Below, piece after piece: positions 1 to 10,984 of a stretch of 64,000 nt of DNA. The notes beneath the pieces were generated by a model. The model did not search any database, was not told the DNA's origin, and saw nothing but the letters and a program-made list of their open reading frames with translations. Within the stretch, counting starts at the first letter, position 1; the number at the start of each line of letters is the position of its first letter. The position numbers and the translations under genes are program-made. Source of the DNA: Paulownia fortunei (Eukaryota > Streptophyta > Magnoliopsida > Lamiales > Paulowniaceae); the NCBI GenBank assembly GCA_019321725.1, contig CM033121.1, positions 6,758,001 through 6,822,000 on the forward strand. The letters are read 5' to 3'.

Positions 1-2
1 TG

Positions 3-475
3 GAGGGGTTCTCCAAGATTGCTATGCCATTGACACAATTAACCAAAAAAGGAGTGATGTTTAGATGGACGGATATGTGTGAGCGAAGTTTCCAGGAGCT
101 GAAAAAGAGGTTGATTCAGCACCTATTCTCTTAATTCCATCAGGTACTGGAGGATTCGTAATTTATAGTGACGCGTCGAAGAATGGATTAGGATGTGTAC
201 TGATGCAGAATGGCAAAGTAATTGTGTATGCGTCCAGACAACTTAAAGAGTACGAAAAGAATTACCCCACGCATGACTTGGAACTTACTACTGTAGTATT
301 TGAGCTTAAAATATGGAGGCACTATTTATATGGTGAATGGTGCGAGATCTATACTGATCACAAGTATGCGGCAGCGGAGATAGCTGAAACTGGTAAAAGA
401 TTATGATTGTGTGATCAATTACCACCCCGTTAAAACCAATATTGTAGCTGATGCATTGAGCCAAAAATCCACATA
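3..475 (+). pseudogene. RT connection and RNase H remnant of the chromovirus
   Basis: Codons from base 3 read [17 protein letters not shown], the region between RT and RNase H in Ty3/gypsy pol. A frameshift near base 119 and a TAA at 132 end this frame. The next frame carries RNase H, with [20 protein letters not shown] (the first catalytic Asp is in YSDAS), [20 protein letters not shown] (catalytic Glu and following His region) and ending IYTDHK. Directly after TDHK the usual dozen or so residues are missing, and the frame resumes in another phase as [12 protein letters not shown] and VADALSQKS. So this block has a small deletion plus frameshifts on top of stops. It sits just upstream of the integrase remnant. 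Confidence 0.9.
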
Positions 476-626
476 AAGTACAATAGCTATGGCTTTAATT
501 CAGAAATCGAAACTGAATGAGTTGTAGAAAATGAATATAGAGATTTTACAAACAAGAGTAATAGAGGCAAAGTTGGCAGGCTTGATGCTTCAGCCTATGC
601 TAATTGATAAGATCAAACAGGGATAG

Positions 627-1583
627 CGAGATGATGAATATCTTATCAATATGAGAAAATATGTTGCTGCAGGAAAGTCTCCTGAATTTAAGATGACTCA
701 GAATGATATTTTACAATTTAGAGGATGGTTTTGTGAGCTAAATATTGATAACATTCGGGAAGACATTTTAAAAAAGGCACATTCAATCTCTTATTCAGTA
801 CATCCAGGGGCTACCAAGATGTATAGAGACTTGAAAATACATTATTGGCGATCGGGTATGAAAAATGACATCGCCCGGCATGTGGAGCAATGTCTAACAT
901 GTCAGCAGATAAAGGCCGAACTTCAAAGGCCCGCAGGAACTTTGCAACCTCTACTTATTCCAGAATGAAAATAGGAAATGATCACCATGGGTTTCGTAAC
1001 TGGTTTGCCAAAGACTACTAAGGGTCATGATGCTATTTGGGTTATCGTTGACAGATTGACCAAGTCTGCTCATTTTCTTCCCATATGTTCTACATATTCC
1101 ATGGATCACTATGCCTAATTATACGTTCAGGAGATTGTCAGACTTCATAGAGTGCCATTGTCTATAGTTTCTGATAGATATTCAAGATTTTTGTCTGCTT
1201 TTTGGAGGAGTTTACACAAAGATTTGGGAACAGAGTTATCATTCAGTACAACATATCATCCTCAGATGGATGGGCAATCGAAACGAACAATACAAACATT
1301 GGAGGATATGTTCAGAGCCTGTGTATTAGACTTCCAAGGTCAGTGGAGTAAATTCCTAGCTTTGGTGGAGTTTGCATACAACAACAACTATCAGACTAGT
1401 ATTGGAATGACTCCCTATGAAGCATTGTATGGCAAAAAGTGTAGGTCTCCGATACATTGGGATGAAGTTGGTGAGAAGAAACTTTTAGGCCCAAATATGA
1501 TTCGAGAGATGACAGAAGTCGTGTTACAGATTCGACAAAGAATGCAAACTGTCCAAAATCAACAGAAAAGTTATGCAGATTGA
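627..1583 (+). pseudogene. Integrase remnant (HHCC zinc finger and DDE core)
   Basis: This integrase would have inserted element cDNA into host DNA. The zinc-binding part shows HPGATKMYRDLKIHYWRSGM and CLTCQQIKAE, with His and Cys ligands in place. The core shows IVDRLTKSAHFLP (first Asp) and SIVSDRYSRF (second Asp), then HPQMDGQSKRTIQTLEDM. In this family the last motif is normally GQSER, so the catalytic Glu reads Lys here (AAA at 1281-1283). Stops at about 966 and 1117 also break the frame, and TGA at 1581 ends the core before its C-terminal part. The long open stretch 1152-1583 is the best-preserved piece of pol in the window. Confidence 0.9.
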
Positions 1584-1625
1584 CGAAGAAGGGCATTGGA
1601 GTTTACGATAGGAGATTAGATATTT

Positions 1626-2035
1626 TTGAAAGTAGCACCAATGAAGGGCATCATGCGGTTTAGGAAGAAAGGAAAATTGAGTCCTAAATACATTGGCCTA
1701 TTCTCGGTGATTGAAAGAATTGGTGATGTTTGTTACAGACTGAATTTGCCAACATCTATGTCCCAAATACACAATATATTTTATGTGTCTATGTTGAGGA
1801 AATATATTGCTAATCCCTCTCACATTCTAAAGAATGAACTAGTGGAATTAAAGGCAGATTTGAGCTACGAAAAAAAGCCTGTACAAATTTTATTACGAGA
1901 AGTGAAGCGGCTAAGAAATAAATAGATTTCATTGGTTAAAGTGTTATGGAGAAACTAATTGATAGAAAGGCAACTTGGGAAAGGAGGACGAAATGAGAAC
2001 TAAGTATCCTGAACTTTTTCGATAAGTGAAATTTT
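1626..2035 (+). pseudogene. Integrase C-terminus with chromodomain-like tail
   Basis: The open stretch 1626-1925 contains KGIMRFRKKGKLSPKYIGLF and YRLNLPTSMSQIHNIFYVSM, the GPY/F-type C-terminal module of chromoviral integrases in which K(L)SP(K/R)YIGPF and LP....IHNVFHVS are usual. It continues as LRKYIANPSHILKNE and, beyond a TAG at 1923, into SLVKVLWRN. In a shifted frame it then reads EDEMRTKYPEL, the end of a chromodomain of the kind that steers insertion to heterochromatin. The tail is broken by that TAG and one or two frameshifts. Its 3' edge abuts the purine tract. Confidence 0.85.
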
Positions 2036-2053
2036 GGTAACGAAATTTTTATA

Positions 2054-2065
2054 AGAAGAGGAGGA
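2054..2065 (+). other. Polypurine tract
   Basis: The run AAGAAGAGGAGGA is immediately followed by TGTGATACCC. This is the position and composition of the plus-strand primer site that directly precedes the 3' LTR in Ty3/gypsy elements. Confidence 0.75.
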
Positions 2066-4641
2066 TGTGATACCCGAGCCTCTTACTACTCACATGGTCA
2101 AATATGATTTATGCATTACATGTTAATTGCGTTCTATTTGCATTGATATGAAATTATATAATTTATTTTATTTTATACGGCGTTCTTAATCATTAAACTT
2201 AATTTTAAAGCTCTCGCACAGTATTGATTATCGAATCCCCTAACCTAAGTGGTTGATTTTGTATTGAGATAAGAATAAATTTATGTATCATTATAGTGAA
2301 TAGTGCTAGGTTACATGTGGTAACCTTAGGAGTTTGAAATGTGTCACCTAAAAGTTTATAGAAAGTGAGTCGGTTCGATCATAAATTTTAATATTATATA
2401 TATATTTAAATCATACACTTGGGACAACTAAACATACAATACTATAATTTAAGTGTTATATAACTAGGTTCATAGATTTATAACACTATCGGTGCACAAA
2501 CTTATCAATCGGGCAAGAATCGATGATTTTTTGGATGAAGAACCTAATTAACGGACAGAGGAATTAGCTACGGGAATGAATGGTGATAAAGATAGGTTGC
2601 AACTAAATAAGAATATGTGAGACACACAAGATTAGGGCTGCAAGATAAGGGAGAAAATCAGATTATACCATTACATGCCACATCATACTTAGACTTATCA
2701 AGCCAGCACCTCAACCTATTCTTCACTCTTAAGCTAACAGCCACGACTTGAACCTTCTTCTGAACCATTTCAGCTTCTAAATACATGGAAAAGGCTCTCT
2801 AAATAGGTCCTAAGTGATTCCAACCGAAAAAAAGAGGCAAAACAAGCAAAGGGAAGGAGAAATAACCAAGTTCAAGTAGAAAACTGTGCAAGGTGAGCTT
2901 AACCTACGGGTTTGGCATGCCTTTCAGATTTATTTTGAGTTTTATTGGCTTATTAAGCTTTTAATATTATTTATAAATGTGTTATAATGTTATTAGATAG
3001 GCTTTGATGCATAAATAAAGGGTTTGTGGTTGGAAATATTTGATAGAAAACACTTATGCTAGAAATTGTCACCTTGTTATATTGAATAAAACCTATAATT
3101 ATCATCATATACATGTTTATATATGAATTAAGAGTATTGGAATGAATTTTGATCGGTTAGAAATTGAAATAGAGAATGATATTGGAGAGACACTCAAACT
3201 GCCAAAGTAGGAACAATCTGTTTCAGTATGCTGTGAAGGAAGTTGAACTTGGGAAGCTATATCCGTGAGTTTTAGCCATTATATAACATGGTTACATTAT
3301 TTTTTATATTAGCTAAGTGTGATTAAAATTGGGGAGTGAATGAATATGTCTAAGGGTGTCAAAATCATCATGCAAATTAATGTGGCAGCAAGAAAATGTG
3401 AAGTGGTGAATTGCCCCATTTGGTTCATTAACATGTTCCAGTATATATGTGGTGTATTTGATCCCTAACATTTAGAAAAATGTTATAAGAGTTATAATAC
3501 ATCAATTAAGTGAGGTTAGTATACATTTAAGATGTGGAACAAAGGTACGTAGAAGGTTGTATTCGGTTATAGTTTCTAAATGGTAAGGTTGTTTAGTTAA
3601 ATTAACATTCAAGACCTTTATACTACATTAGGTATAATGAACTTGTTAATTGAGGATGGTGATTGATATCTTGTATTTTTACAGATTGCTTCACATATAG
3701 GGTTGAGGAGTAATACTTAAGAAACCTAGAAGTAACACACAACCGATTAAAGGTAAGTAAAAATCCATTTGCAACTACAATGCATAGATATAGTAAATTT
3801 GTGAATTATATGTAATATCATAAATCATATGTGCATAGTAGAGGGATCTCCATTGAGCATACATATATGGGCATTGTCATTGGCACGTGCATGCATCATA
3901 TACGAACATTGTGATAAATCTTGCATTGCACGACATGATTCTGAGAAAGAAAAATATTTTGCTGACCACTACTAGTGCACCGAAGCATGCATGGATTTGC
4001 AGGTTCGCGTTCATGGATTTGCAGGTTCGCATGTATGGATTTGCATGTGTATGAGTATGCATGGATTTTCATGCTTATATGATTATTGGCCATTGGATTA
4101 TGGCGGTGTACAGAGCTCTTTTCCGGTGTATGGGATAGTAGCGTTGGTCAGGGGCCCAAGAAGAAAATAATTTTGAGAGAAATATTTTGATGCATAAAAT
4201 TGCATTGTGGGCATAGTATTTTGAGATGCATGACTTGATATTGTGGATTATTCTTTGACATGCATAATCATTACTTGCTAAGCGTTAGCTCATATAGTTT
4301 ATGCATTGTAGGTGAGTACGATGATGCTTGAAGCATCTTTTACTGGTTGGACAGTTGTTGGAGCTACTGCAGGTGTCTGAGGGAGTGTGTACATGAATGA
4401 CGACCTGTTGAGCTATTTTGTTGGTTATTATATTTTGAGTATGTTGTATTATATTTTTAGACTGATACTATATTTCGTTTTTAAAATTTTACTATAAATA
4501 AGTATGTAAATATTGTGGTCGTTATGGGTGTTGTGCTTTTATATAAATACTGATCCTACTATATACATGACATGTGAGAGAAAATACTTTGAAGAGGGTT
4601 GTGCATGTAAGAAGTGATTTATCTTTTCTTAAAGTGTTACA
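2066..4641 (+). repeat. 3' LTR of the chromovirus
   Basis: It begins TGTGATACCC directly after the polypurine tract, and the proposed end is AAGTGTTACA at 4632-4641, giving TG...CA ends and a weak terminal inverted match (TGTGATAC versus GTGTTACA). The length of about 2.58 kb is long but known for this clade. It contains a segment around 4279-4330 (GCTAAGCGTTAGCTCATA then GTAGGTGAGTACGATG) that is typical of plant gypsy LTRs near the transcript end. No protein-coding content was seen. The right edge rests only on the terminal match because the 5' LTR is not in the window. Confidence 0.65.
3986..4075. repeat. Short tandem repeat inside the LTR (about 22 bp, 4 units)
   Basis: ATGGATTT recurs at 3991, 4013, 4034 and 4061. 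The first two units read ATGGATTTGCAGGTTCGC almost identically; the last two are diverged and differ in length. Confidence 0.8.
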
Positions 4642-5015
4642 ATTTTTTTTTCCATGCATGCACACAGGTTCTATCATGTCATATTATATTATATTATATA
4701 TTTCTTTATTATGTTTAAAAATATTTTAAAAATTTATTTTTTATCCTAATTGTATATTTTCAACAAAATTATTTTTTATGTATATTATTTAATTTACTAT
4801 CAATTATAATATATCAATAAAATATATTATTAAATTAACTAAACATAAAATATAAATTGAATATGTAATTGTATTAATATGTTAATAGATATTTGATATA
4901 ATAAAATAGTTATTATAAATGAAATAATAAGGAACTTTTAAAGTAAAATTTGAATTAGATGAATTAGATGAATTGAGAATGAATTTTCAATTTAGTGGAG
5001 AAACTGTACCATTTT
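4642..5015. other. AT-rich spacer, nothing recognised
   Basis: A run of T, (ATATT)n-like motifs and long A/T stretches follow the LTR. No coding frame, RNA gene or element end was seen. Confidence 0.6.
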
Positions 5016-5185
5016 AGTATAAAAATTGCGTTAAAATAGAGTTTTGGGTTCAAACCCGAAAATTGAAATCTTTATCACACCGGATATTCTTGTTGATGTA
5101 GGTACTAAAATTGCGTTAAAATAGAGTTTTGGGTTCAATCCCGAAAATTGAAATCTTTATCACACCGGATATTCTTGTTGATGCA
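5016..5185. repeat. Tandem duplication, 2 x 85 bp, nearly identical
   Basis: The unit beginning AAAATTGCGTTAAAATAGAG at 5022 recurs at 5107. The copies share the same order through CACACCGGATATTCTTGTTG, with only about two substitutions (CAAACCC to CAATCCC, GTA to GCA). Such similarity beside heavily decayed DNA points to a recent duplication. Confidence 0.95.
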
Positions 5186-5636
5186 GACATAAATCTCATT
5201 GCTTCTTCTCTTGCACTCTTGATAAAACTCTCATAAACAACACTACTTTGATAAACTTGATTAGTCTGTCTACAGCTGGAAAATGATGACTGGAAAGGTT
5301 GTGGCAAGAAGAAGAAGAAAGAAGGATGAGGAAAGAAGAAATGAAAAACCTTTTCTGAGTCAGTATTTTCTGATATTATTTGTGGGGTTGGGTGGTGTGA
5401 CACGTGTGGGCATGCGCACTTGTCATAAAACCAAGGTTGCTGCGTGTGGTACATGAAGTCTGGCCAAGTAATAAACGAACAACCTTTTTCGAATACTTTC
5501 AAGGGCATTCAATGCTGCCAAGTAATATAAAAAGTCAGATATTTAGCCTTGTTGTCTGCAGCATATAGGTCAGCTTAATTAGCCCCGAAGCTCTCTCCTC
5601 TGGTATACCAACATTTAAAGAGCAGTAAATATGTAA

Positions 5637-5804
5637 AGATTTAGAACGTGTATCAAAAGGGGTGGAGGAAAAGAGAAGTTTCTGGAGGGTTCTGTGCAAG
5701 TTTCTTGGTCTGCTTGTGGAAAGGGAGATGCTGTTGAACTCATTCGAAGCTGCCCATATGCAGAAAGAAGGCTTCTAAAACTCTCATTTTCTGTAAGTAA
5801 CTGA
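5637..5804 (+). other. Unrecognised exon-like open frame
   Basis: A frame of 55 codons lies between stops and includes VQVSWSACGKGDAVELIRSC followed by PYAERRLLKLSFS. TCT|GTAAGT at 5793 would be a good splice donor, and TTTAG or TTAG just upstream of 5645 could be an acceptor. The composition is less biased than in neighbouring low-complexity frames. I do not recognise the family, and there is no ATG in a good position, so it may be a captured exon, part of an unannotated gene, or chance. Confidence 0.2.
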
Positions 5805-6096
5805 TTCGAAGCTCCATTTTATTTTTCTTGTGTATTGCGCCATTGAGACATGCAAAGTGATTCATTCTCCTTTATGAGTTTTGTATTTCTCTTCGTTTTT
5901 ACCTTGATAGATTTAGTTGGTGTGTGTGTGTGTTAAATTTGGAACTAGGAAGTGAAGTCTTGAAACATACAACAAGGGAAGAAATACAGAAAAATCTCAA
6001 ATTTGTTGGGCGGCTGAATTAATTTCCTTTGAATTCTTTTTTAAATTACATCTCCTACACGAAAGTCCGAATTCAAGATCCATCGCTAGCTAAATG

Positions 6097-6206
6097 GATA
6101 TATACATATACATATACATATATAATATAATATAATATTATACATATATTATATATATATAATATAATATATATAATATATTATATATATATAATATAAT
6201 ATATAG
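6097..6206. repeat. AT-rich microsatellite
   Basis: About 110 bp of ATATAC, TATAATA and (TA)n blocks. Several parts are self-complementary. Confidence 0.9.
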
Positions 6207-6310
6207 AATTGGGAGCTCATATTTCAATGTATCGGCATTAGGCGGTGTATTGTAAAAGCTAGATTACAAAGAATTAGGAGCTCATATTTCAATACAGCGG
6301 TGTATTGGCA
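6207..6310. repeat. Imperfect local duplication
   Basis: GAATTGGGAGCTCATATTTC at about 6206 and GAATTAGGAGCTCATATTTC at 6271 both lead into a GCGGTGTATTG block. The second copy lacks about 10 bp. A looser repeat follows at 6458-6615 (GGCTGCTGATCC... then TTCTTGAATAAAAAATGG versus TTCTTGAATCGAAAATGG). Confidence 0.7.
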
Positions 6311-6387
6311 GGATCTGGCCCCTTCAATTCCAGTACAGAATAGTGAATATTGCTCCTGAGAAATTACTCGAGGGTGCCTGTGATCGT

Positions 6388-6388
6388 T

Positions 6389-6423
<35 letters not shown>

Positions 6424-6454
6424 AACACACACAAACTGTGTTTGTGTGTGTGTT
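6388..6454. repeat. Compound microsatellite (TC)n(AC)n then (GT)n
   Basis: TC repeats pass directly into AC repeats, then AAACTGTGTTT, then GT repeats. The AC and GT arms are complementary, so the tract can fold on itself. Minus-strand reading frames over it are artefacts of the repeat. Confidence 0.95.
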
Positions 6455-7393
6455 GGTTTGGCTGCTGATCCACGATCTTTTCTTGAATAAAAAATGGCCA
6501 CCTCCCACCAATATAATACCTTCTTCCTCGGTGAGTTGACTGTATTGTGTGTATCTGTTTCTTGTTTTGGCTGCTGCTGATATGGGGCACTCGTGGTTTC
6601 TTGAATCGAAAATGGTGTACTCTTCCACGCCTTGCGCTTCTTCCTTTGTAACATTCCCTCCAAATGTGAGATTCTAGTTTAACATGTGGACAAAGGCCTG
6701 TGAGGTCATGCATCTGCAACTTCAACCATTTGTGGGGCCCCTTGAAAATTAATAATTTGTGTTGGAGTGGTACTTTCTTCTTTCCCTTGGTTTTCTGGGA
6801 GTGGCTTCAATGTGGGGGAAAAAGATGGTTCTGCCGAGGATTAAATCTTGGTTTTCCCACAGGCAGAAAAGGGAACATATTTCAAAATTTCATGTTACAG
6901 AAGAAACCGACTAAATGAACCAAAATTGGGGCACAGGGTGGGGAGAGGTTAGAATTTCTTCCCCACCACCCACTTTAACAAACCAATCTGAATGAGGAAA
7001 ACAACTGGTGAAAGGAAAAGAAATACATCAATGGTCTCGGCTACTTCTGGCCCATGCTTGCAGCAATTGACAAGCCATTAATTAACTTTTGACTAATTTT
7101 TACGAATATTAAAATTCCTCGGGCTTTTTTTTCCCCCTAGAGATAGCATAATTTTGCTTAACAAAACTCCTCTGAGTGATGCATACATTATTGATTCTCT
7201 CCATGTGGTGTTGCCATTTAGTAGTTTGATGAAATATTGTGGAATTAGCTGAAAAATGGAAGAGACTTCTATTTTTCTTTCACCATAATAGTTTTTGGAT
7301 TGGAGCGCATTTTGCTTTTCATGCCTGAGATTAGTAAAAAAATTAAGTTGAAAGGTTTGGGCCTACATCACTCAAGTGTGCTCCAACAACTTA
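6455..7393. other. No gene recognised
   Basis: Unique-looking DNA between the microsatellite and the Tat element. No splice-linked frames, RNA genes or element ends could be supported. Confidence 0.5.
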
Positions 7394-7817
7394 TGTGATC
7401 TAGGAATTAGTAATACGTTTAGGGGTTGTGTTGGAGTTACCTCTATTGATGGGTACAATTTGTATTTGGGTAGACACTTATAATAAAACACACATTAACT
7501 TCGTTGGGATAACTGATTAAAATCCTTATATGCTTAAGTCAATAATAAATCCATGAAGTTACTTTTATAAAAGCAAGTTAGAAACACCCTTTAACTTATG
7601 ACAAGTTGATACGAGACTATTTTATAGAAGACTATTTATGCGGGTTGCTATCATCCAAGGTGTTCATCAACAAAATGATCAAAGTGGTCATTTCGGGTTG
7701 AACCTGACCATGATTTTGGTCTTTATAGAGAATCTAAAGGGCAAATCTAGAAAAATGCTTAAACCTATTTCATAACTTCCCCTATTTTGAGGGTATTTAA
7801 TGGTCTCGAAAACTGTA
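7394..7817 (-). repeat. 3' LTR of the Tat element (left copy)
   Basis: It aligns by eye with 16890-17363 through shared blocks in the same order: GGAATTAGTAATAC, GGAGTTACCTC, GATGGGTACAATT, TGCTTAAGTCAAT, AAAGCAAGTTA, AGACTATT, CATCAACAAAATGAT and GTAGAGAA-like. Intervening sequence has diverged heavily. The left edge is set at TGTGATCTAGG, matching TGTTACAATTTAGG in the other copy; the right edge near AAACTGTA is approximate. Confidence 0.65.
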
Positions 7818-9270
7818 TCTTGGTTTATCTTCACCATTGGATGGTGATGGATGGTCTTCTCTTTAGTCTGTACGAAGGATGAATGTTAACATCAAAACAA
7901 TTTTTGCCATTTATTTTTACTCCCCAAGCGGTAGAGGTAGACTTTGTAAGATAAGATCGAATTGACCCTTTTTTACATTGAGCCTCATTTACTTAATGCT
8001 TTTTTCATGATTGAAAACTCAATGTAGAGTTCCCTTATCTTTTCATTCTTCAAATCTTTTATAGTTTATATATGTATTCATCAAATACCATGTCTTCGTG
8101 AAGCGAACCCACGAATCGAACTCAAAGTTTGTTTAGGTCCCATGTAGATGTGAGTTTTGAGACTTCCTCGAGCTCCAGCTCTTTCAATACAGGTGCCATT
8201 GGTCCTTTCTTACTTAAGTTGGTGCTATGGTAATCATCCAATCCCTACTACCAAGACAATTAAAGGCCCCGACGAGATCGACAATATAGAATAATGAGGC
8301 TTTTGAAATAAGGCGTAGTTTTTATATCCAAACGACTATAGAATCATTATCCTAGTCCCGTGACCTCTCTAGTAATTGTGGGACCTTCCATATTGCAATT
8401 CTAGAGGCAGTTCTTAGGTTTTCCCATTATGAAATATTTAATCATTTAATTTTGAGGATGGGGATATGTTTAGACCCACTTGTTCCAAATCTATCCATCA
8501 CATCATATGTTTTTATCTTAATAAGGCACTTTAGGGTAAAGCTTTCATTTGAATATATTTAAGCTTTATATTATTTATCACCTCCATTAAGACGGATGAG
8601 AGGGGTTTTTTCTACCCTCGTTCTTAGTTCTTCGAATGAGAGGTTTATCTACGTAGAATCTTATGCGAACTGATCTTGGCATTCTAAGAGATTGGTGAGA
8701 GACCAAACCTAAACCTTAAATTAATTTACTTCTATTTTTTAACTAATTTTGATCATACTTGCTATCTTTTCTAGATATGACTATTAGGTCTTTTTGTGAG
8801 AAGCTGAAAGAGTAAAAGAAGTTCATGGCCCTAGCCAAATCATTTGGCTCTCAAATCCTTTATCTCCTATACAATATTATATCACCCCTATCTTAGTCCA
8901 TAGATAAACTAATCGATGAGGTTGCCTGCAAACCTGTTCAAATGGACCAATGAAACAACTAGGACCAATGAACCAACTAATGATAGAGGTCTTCAGTGAA
9001 CCTTTTCTATCGTAACCCTATGTGAGATAAAGTTGGTAAGTTGGTACCTCCGGCCTAGGGAAAACAACAAATCCAAGAATAGAAAAACAAAAGTAATAAT
9101 AAATATAAGAGTAAGAGTAAAGAGTAGGGGTCCATAGCACCTCAATCTAAAAAATGAGCCTATATAGAGGAATCCACAGATAACCAAATTGATCATAGGG
9201 ATCAAAGAAAGAGAGAAGTGTCTAACTAAGGCTCAAGATTAACTCCAAGCTCGGAGCTCCCATCTACCCA
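7818..9270. other. 3' untranslated region of the Tat element, no gene recognised
   Basis: Lies between the antisense frame and the 3' LTR. It may include more of the antisense reading frame, since 8777-8850 on the + strand has FCEKLKE-like pieces after a TTTTCTAG, but stops are frequent and nothing is recognisable. Confidence 0.45.
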
Positions 9271-9302
9271 AGTAATGGAATAAGACTAGGGTTCGTTCAT
9301 TG

Positions 9303-9853
9303 ATGGAAGATTTCCCTAAGAGCTTAGTGATGAAGACCAACGCCAGGGAGAGCAAAGCTAGGGAGGATTCTTTGGAACTCTATAAAAGCTTGCTTGCTTC
9401 CCATTGATCTTGTTTTTTCTCTTACGGCCCACTCGAAGGTGGATGAGATGATCGCTCACAAACTAATGCTGGTAACTATCTAGATTTTTTTTCTCTTTTA
9501 CCTATTAATTTTTTATGAATTAATCACTTTGAAGAATTTTTAGTCTTCTACTATTGCTCACCAACTGATGCTCCAATATACTTATTGAACATAAATGGAG
9601 TGAGATTAGGGATAAGATTAAACAACTAGAAAACGAAAGAAAGGTCGAGGTTAAAGTAAAGAAGAGTATGAATTTTGCCTTATTGAGAGGGCTATTAAGT
9701 CTATATATGTTTGCTTGCATAGCAGGGTCTAAGAAGGCATTAGCCAAATTTAAATATGAGAAAGACAATTTGCGATCTTTCTTGCAACAAGAGTGTGTCA
9801 GATCTTTTAGTGCTAATCAAGAATGCCTAAAAATAAGAATTTTTGACCTTTAA
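9303..9853 (+). pseudogene. Coiled-coil reading frame antisense to the Tat element
   Basis: Two plus-strand blocks can be read. Block one (9303-9407) starts MEDFPKSLVMKTNARESKAR and continues to ELYKSLLASH. Block two (open from 9569 to TAA at 9851) contains HKWSEIRDKIKQLENERKVE, LLRGLLSLYMFACIAGSKKA and LAKFKYEKDNLRSFLQQECV. The charged, heptad-like middle suggests a coiled coil. It lies between the element's integrase and 3' LTR and runs opposite to pol, which is where Tat-lineage elements are known to carry additional antisense ORFs. I do not recognise the protein family and give no function. The stops between the blocks show the frame is broken. Confidence 0.5.
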
Positions 9854-10984
9854 AGAGCATAAAGCATTAATTCATCGGGCGGGCTAAGGATGGATGGAAC
9901 TCAAGACTTTAAAAGTCTCCTATCATTGACATCGCCTAGCTAAGAAGGTTGTAGGATTCAAGTTCGTTGGCTTTATGAAATGTTAGATCAGACCTTCAAG
10001 CTTAATGTGTTTAATTGGCGAGTTCTATTAGTCCTAAGTGAACATGAAAGGAGACAGGATTTCAAAACTTTTTCTAAAAACTTTACAACTTTTTTTGAAT
10101 GTCATTTTTTAACTTTCCTTTCTTTGGAAACACAAGTACTTGGATTGGTTCAATGAGATAAACTAAGTTGCTCACTTAGATATTTCTGTAAGAACTTCAG
10201 AGTTATGCAACGAAAGTAATATTAATCACTTAAGTGCACATAGGTCATTTTGTATGCAATACTATGTAGTATGAATGATATAAATAATCAATAAAGAATA
10301 CTATAATTTATAGTGGTTCAAAGGTGGCGTAATCTTTGTGTTCTACTCTACCTTATTATATATAGGGAGGGATACACAAGAACAAATTAGTACTTGTAAC
10401 CAAGTTATCAAAATAAGAATTATAATAAAGTCATTTCTAATAAAAATACTTACTTCTCAAAATTAAGTTGTTAATTTCCTCAATCTTTTTTTCCTCAAAC
10501 TTTGTTGATCAGTCTTTCTACACAGACCCCCAAACTGTCCACGTATGTTCGATTGCCAATTCAGATTTTTTATTTTTTCCCACAAAAGTTTGAGATTAAA
10601 CTTCTCCCACACACGTTTGAGTTCTAAACTTTTTTCACACAAGTCAAATTCGATAGCTTTTAATGATAGTAATAAGTGTATTACACACATGAGGATCTAC
10701 ACATGAAGTTTTGCTGAGTGCTTTCTATTTCACAGATTGCTTAATGCCTCTTTATGTGTGTAACACTTAGAAAGATAAAGATGTTGAGCTTTTTTTTTTG
10801 AAAGTCTAATGTTCATTTAACATAAGTCTGCTTTTTTTATATGGCATTTTTTTTGCCATTGCACCTACTTTTCTCGTATTACTGGTGCAATTATTTTGTC
10901 ACACTGTTTACACTCACACTCTTTGCACACTCTTTGCAATGTGTTGTTACTTCATCAAGTTGTGCATATTCTAATGTTGAGTGA
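9854..10984. other. Non-coding interior of the Tat element
   Basis: Falls between the end of integrase and the antisense frame. No domain was recognised on either strand. Confidence 0.45.

Larger units (their letters stand above)
1..4641 (+). mobile_element. 3' half of a Ty3/gypsy chromovirus (Tekay/Del-like), decayed
   Basis: The window opens inside the pol gene of a plus-strand Ty3/gypsy retrotransposon. The order seen is RT connection region, RNase H, integrase zinc-binding segment, integrase core, integrase C-terminus with a chromodomain-like tail, a purine tract, then an LTR beginning TGTGATACCC. This is the standard order for plant chromoviruses, and the RNase H and integrase wording is closest to the Tekay/Del clade. 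At least eight stops or frameshifts and one internal deletion break pol, so the copy is dead. The 5' LTR, gag, protease and RT core lie outside the window, so insertion age and target-site duplication cannot be judged. Confidence 0.9.

Noticed and set aside
5116..5508. Minus-strand frame of 130 codons
   Set aside because: It runs through the 85-bp tandem duplication and a purine-rich tract (Phe/Ser/Pro runs) and shows no domain.
6224..6725. Three overlapping minus-strand frames
   Set aside because: They owe their length to the AC/GT microsatellite and to an imperfect local repeat; no consistent coding frame.
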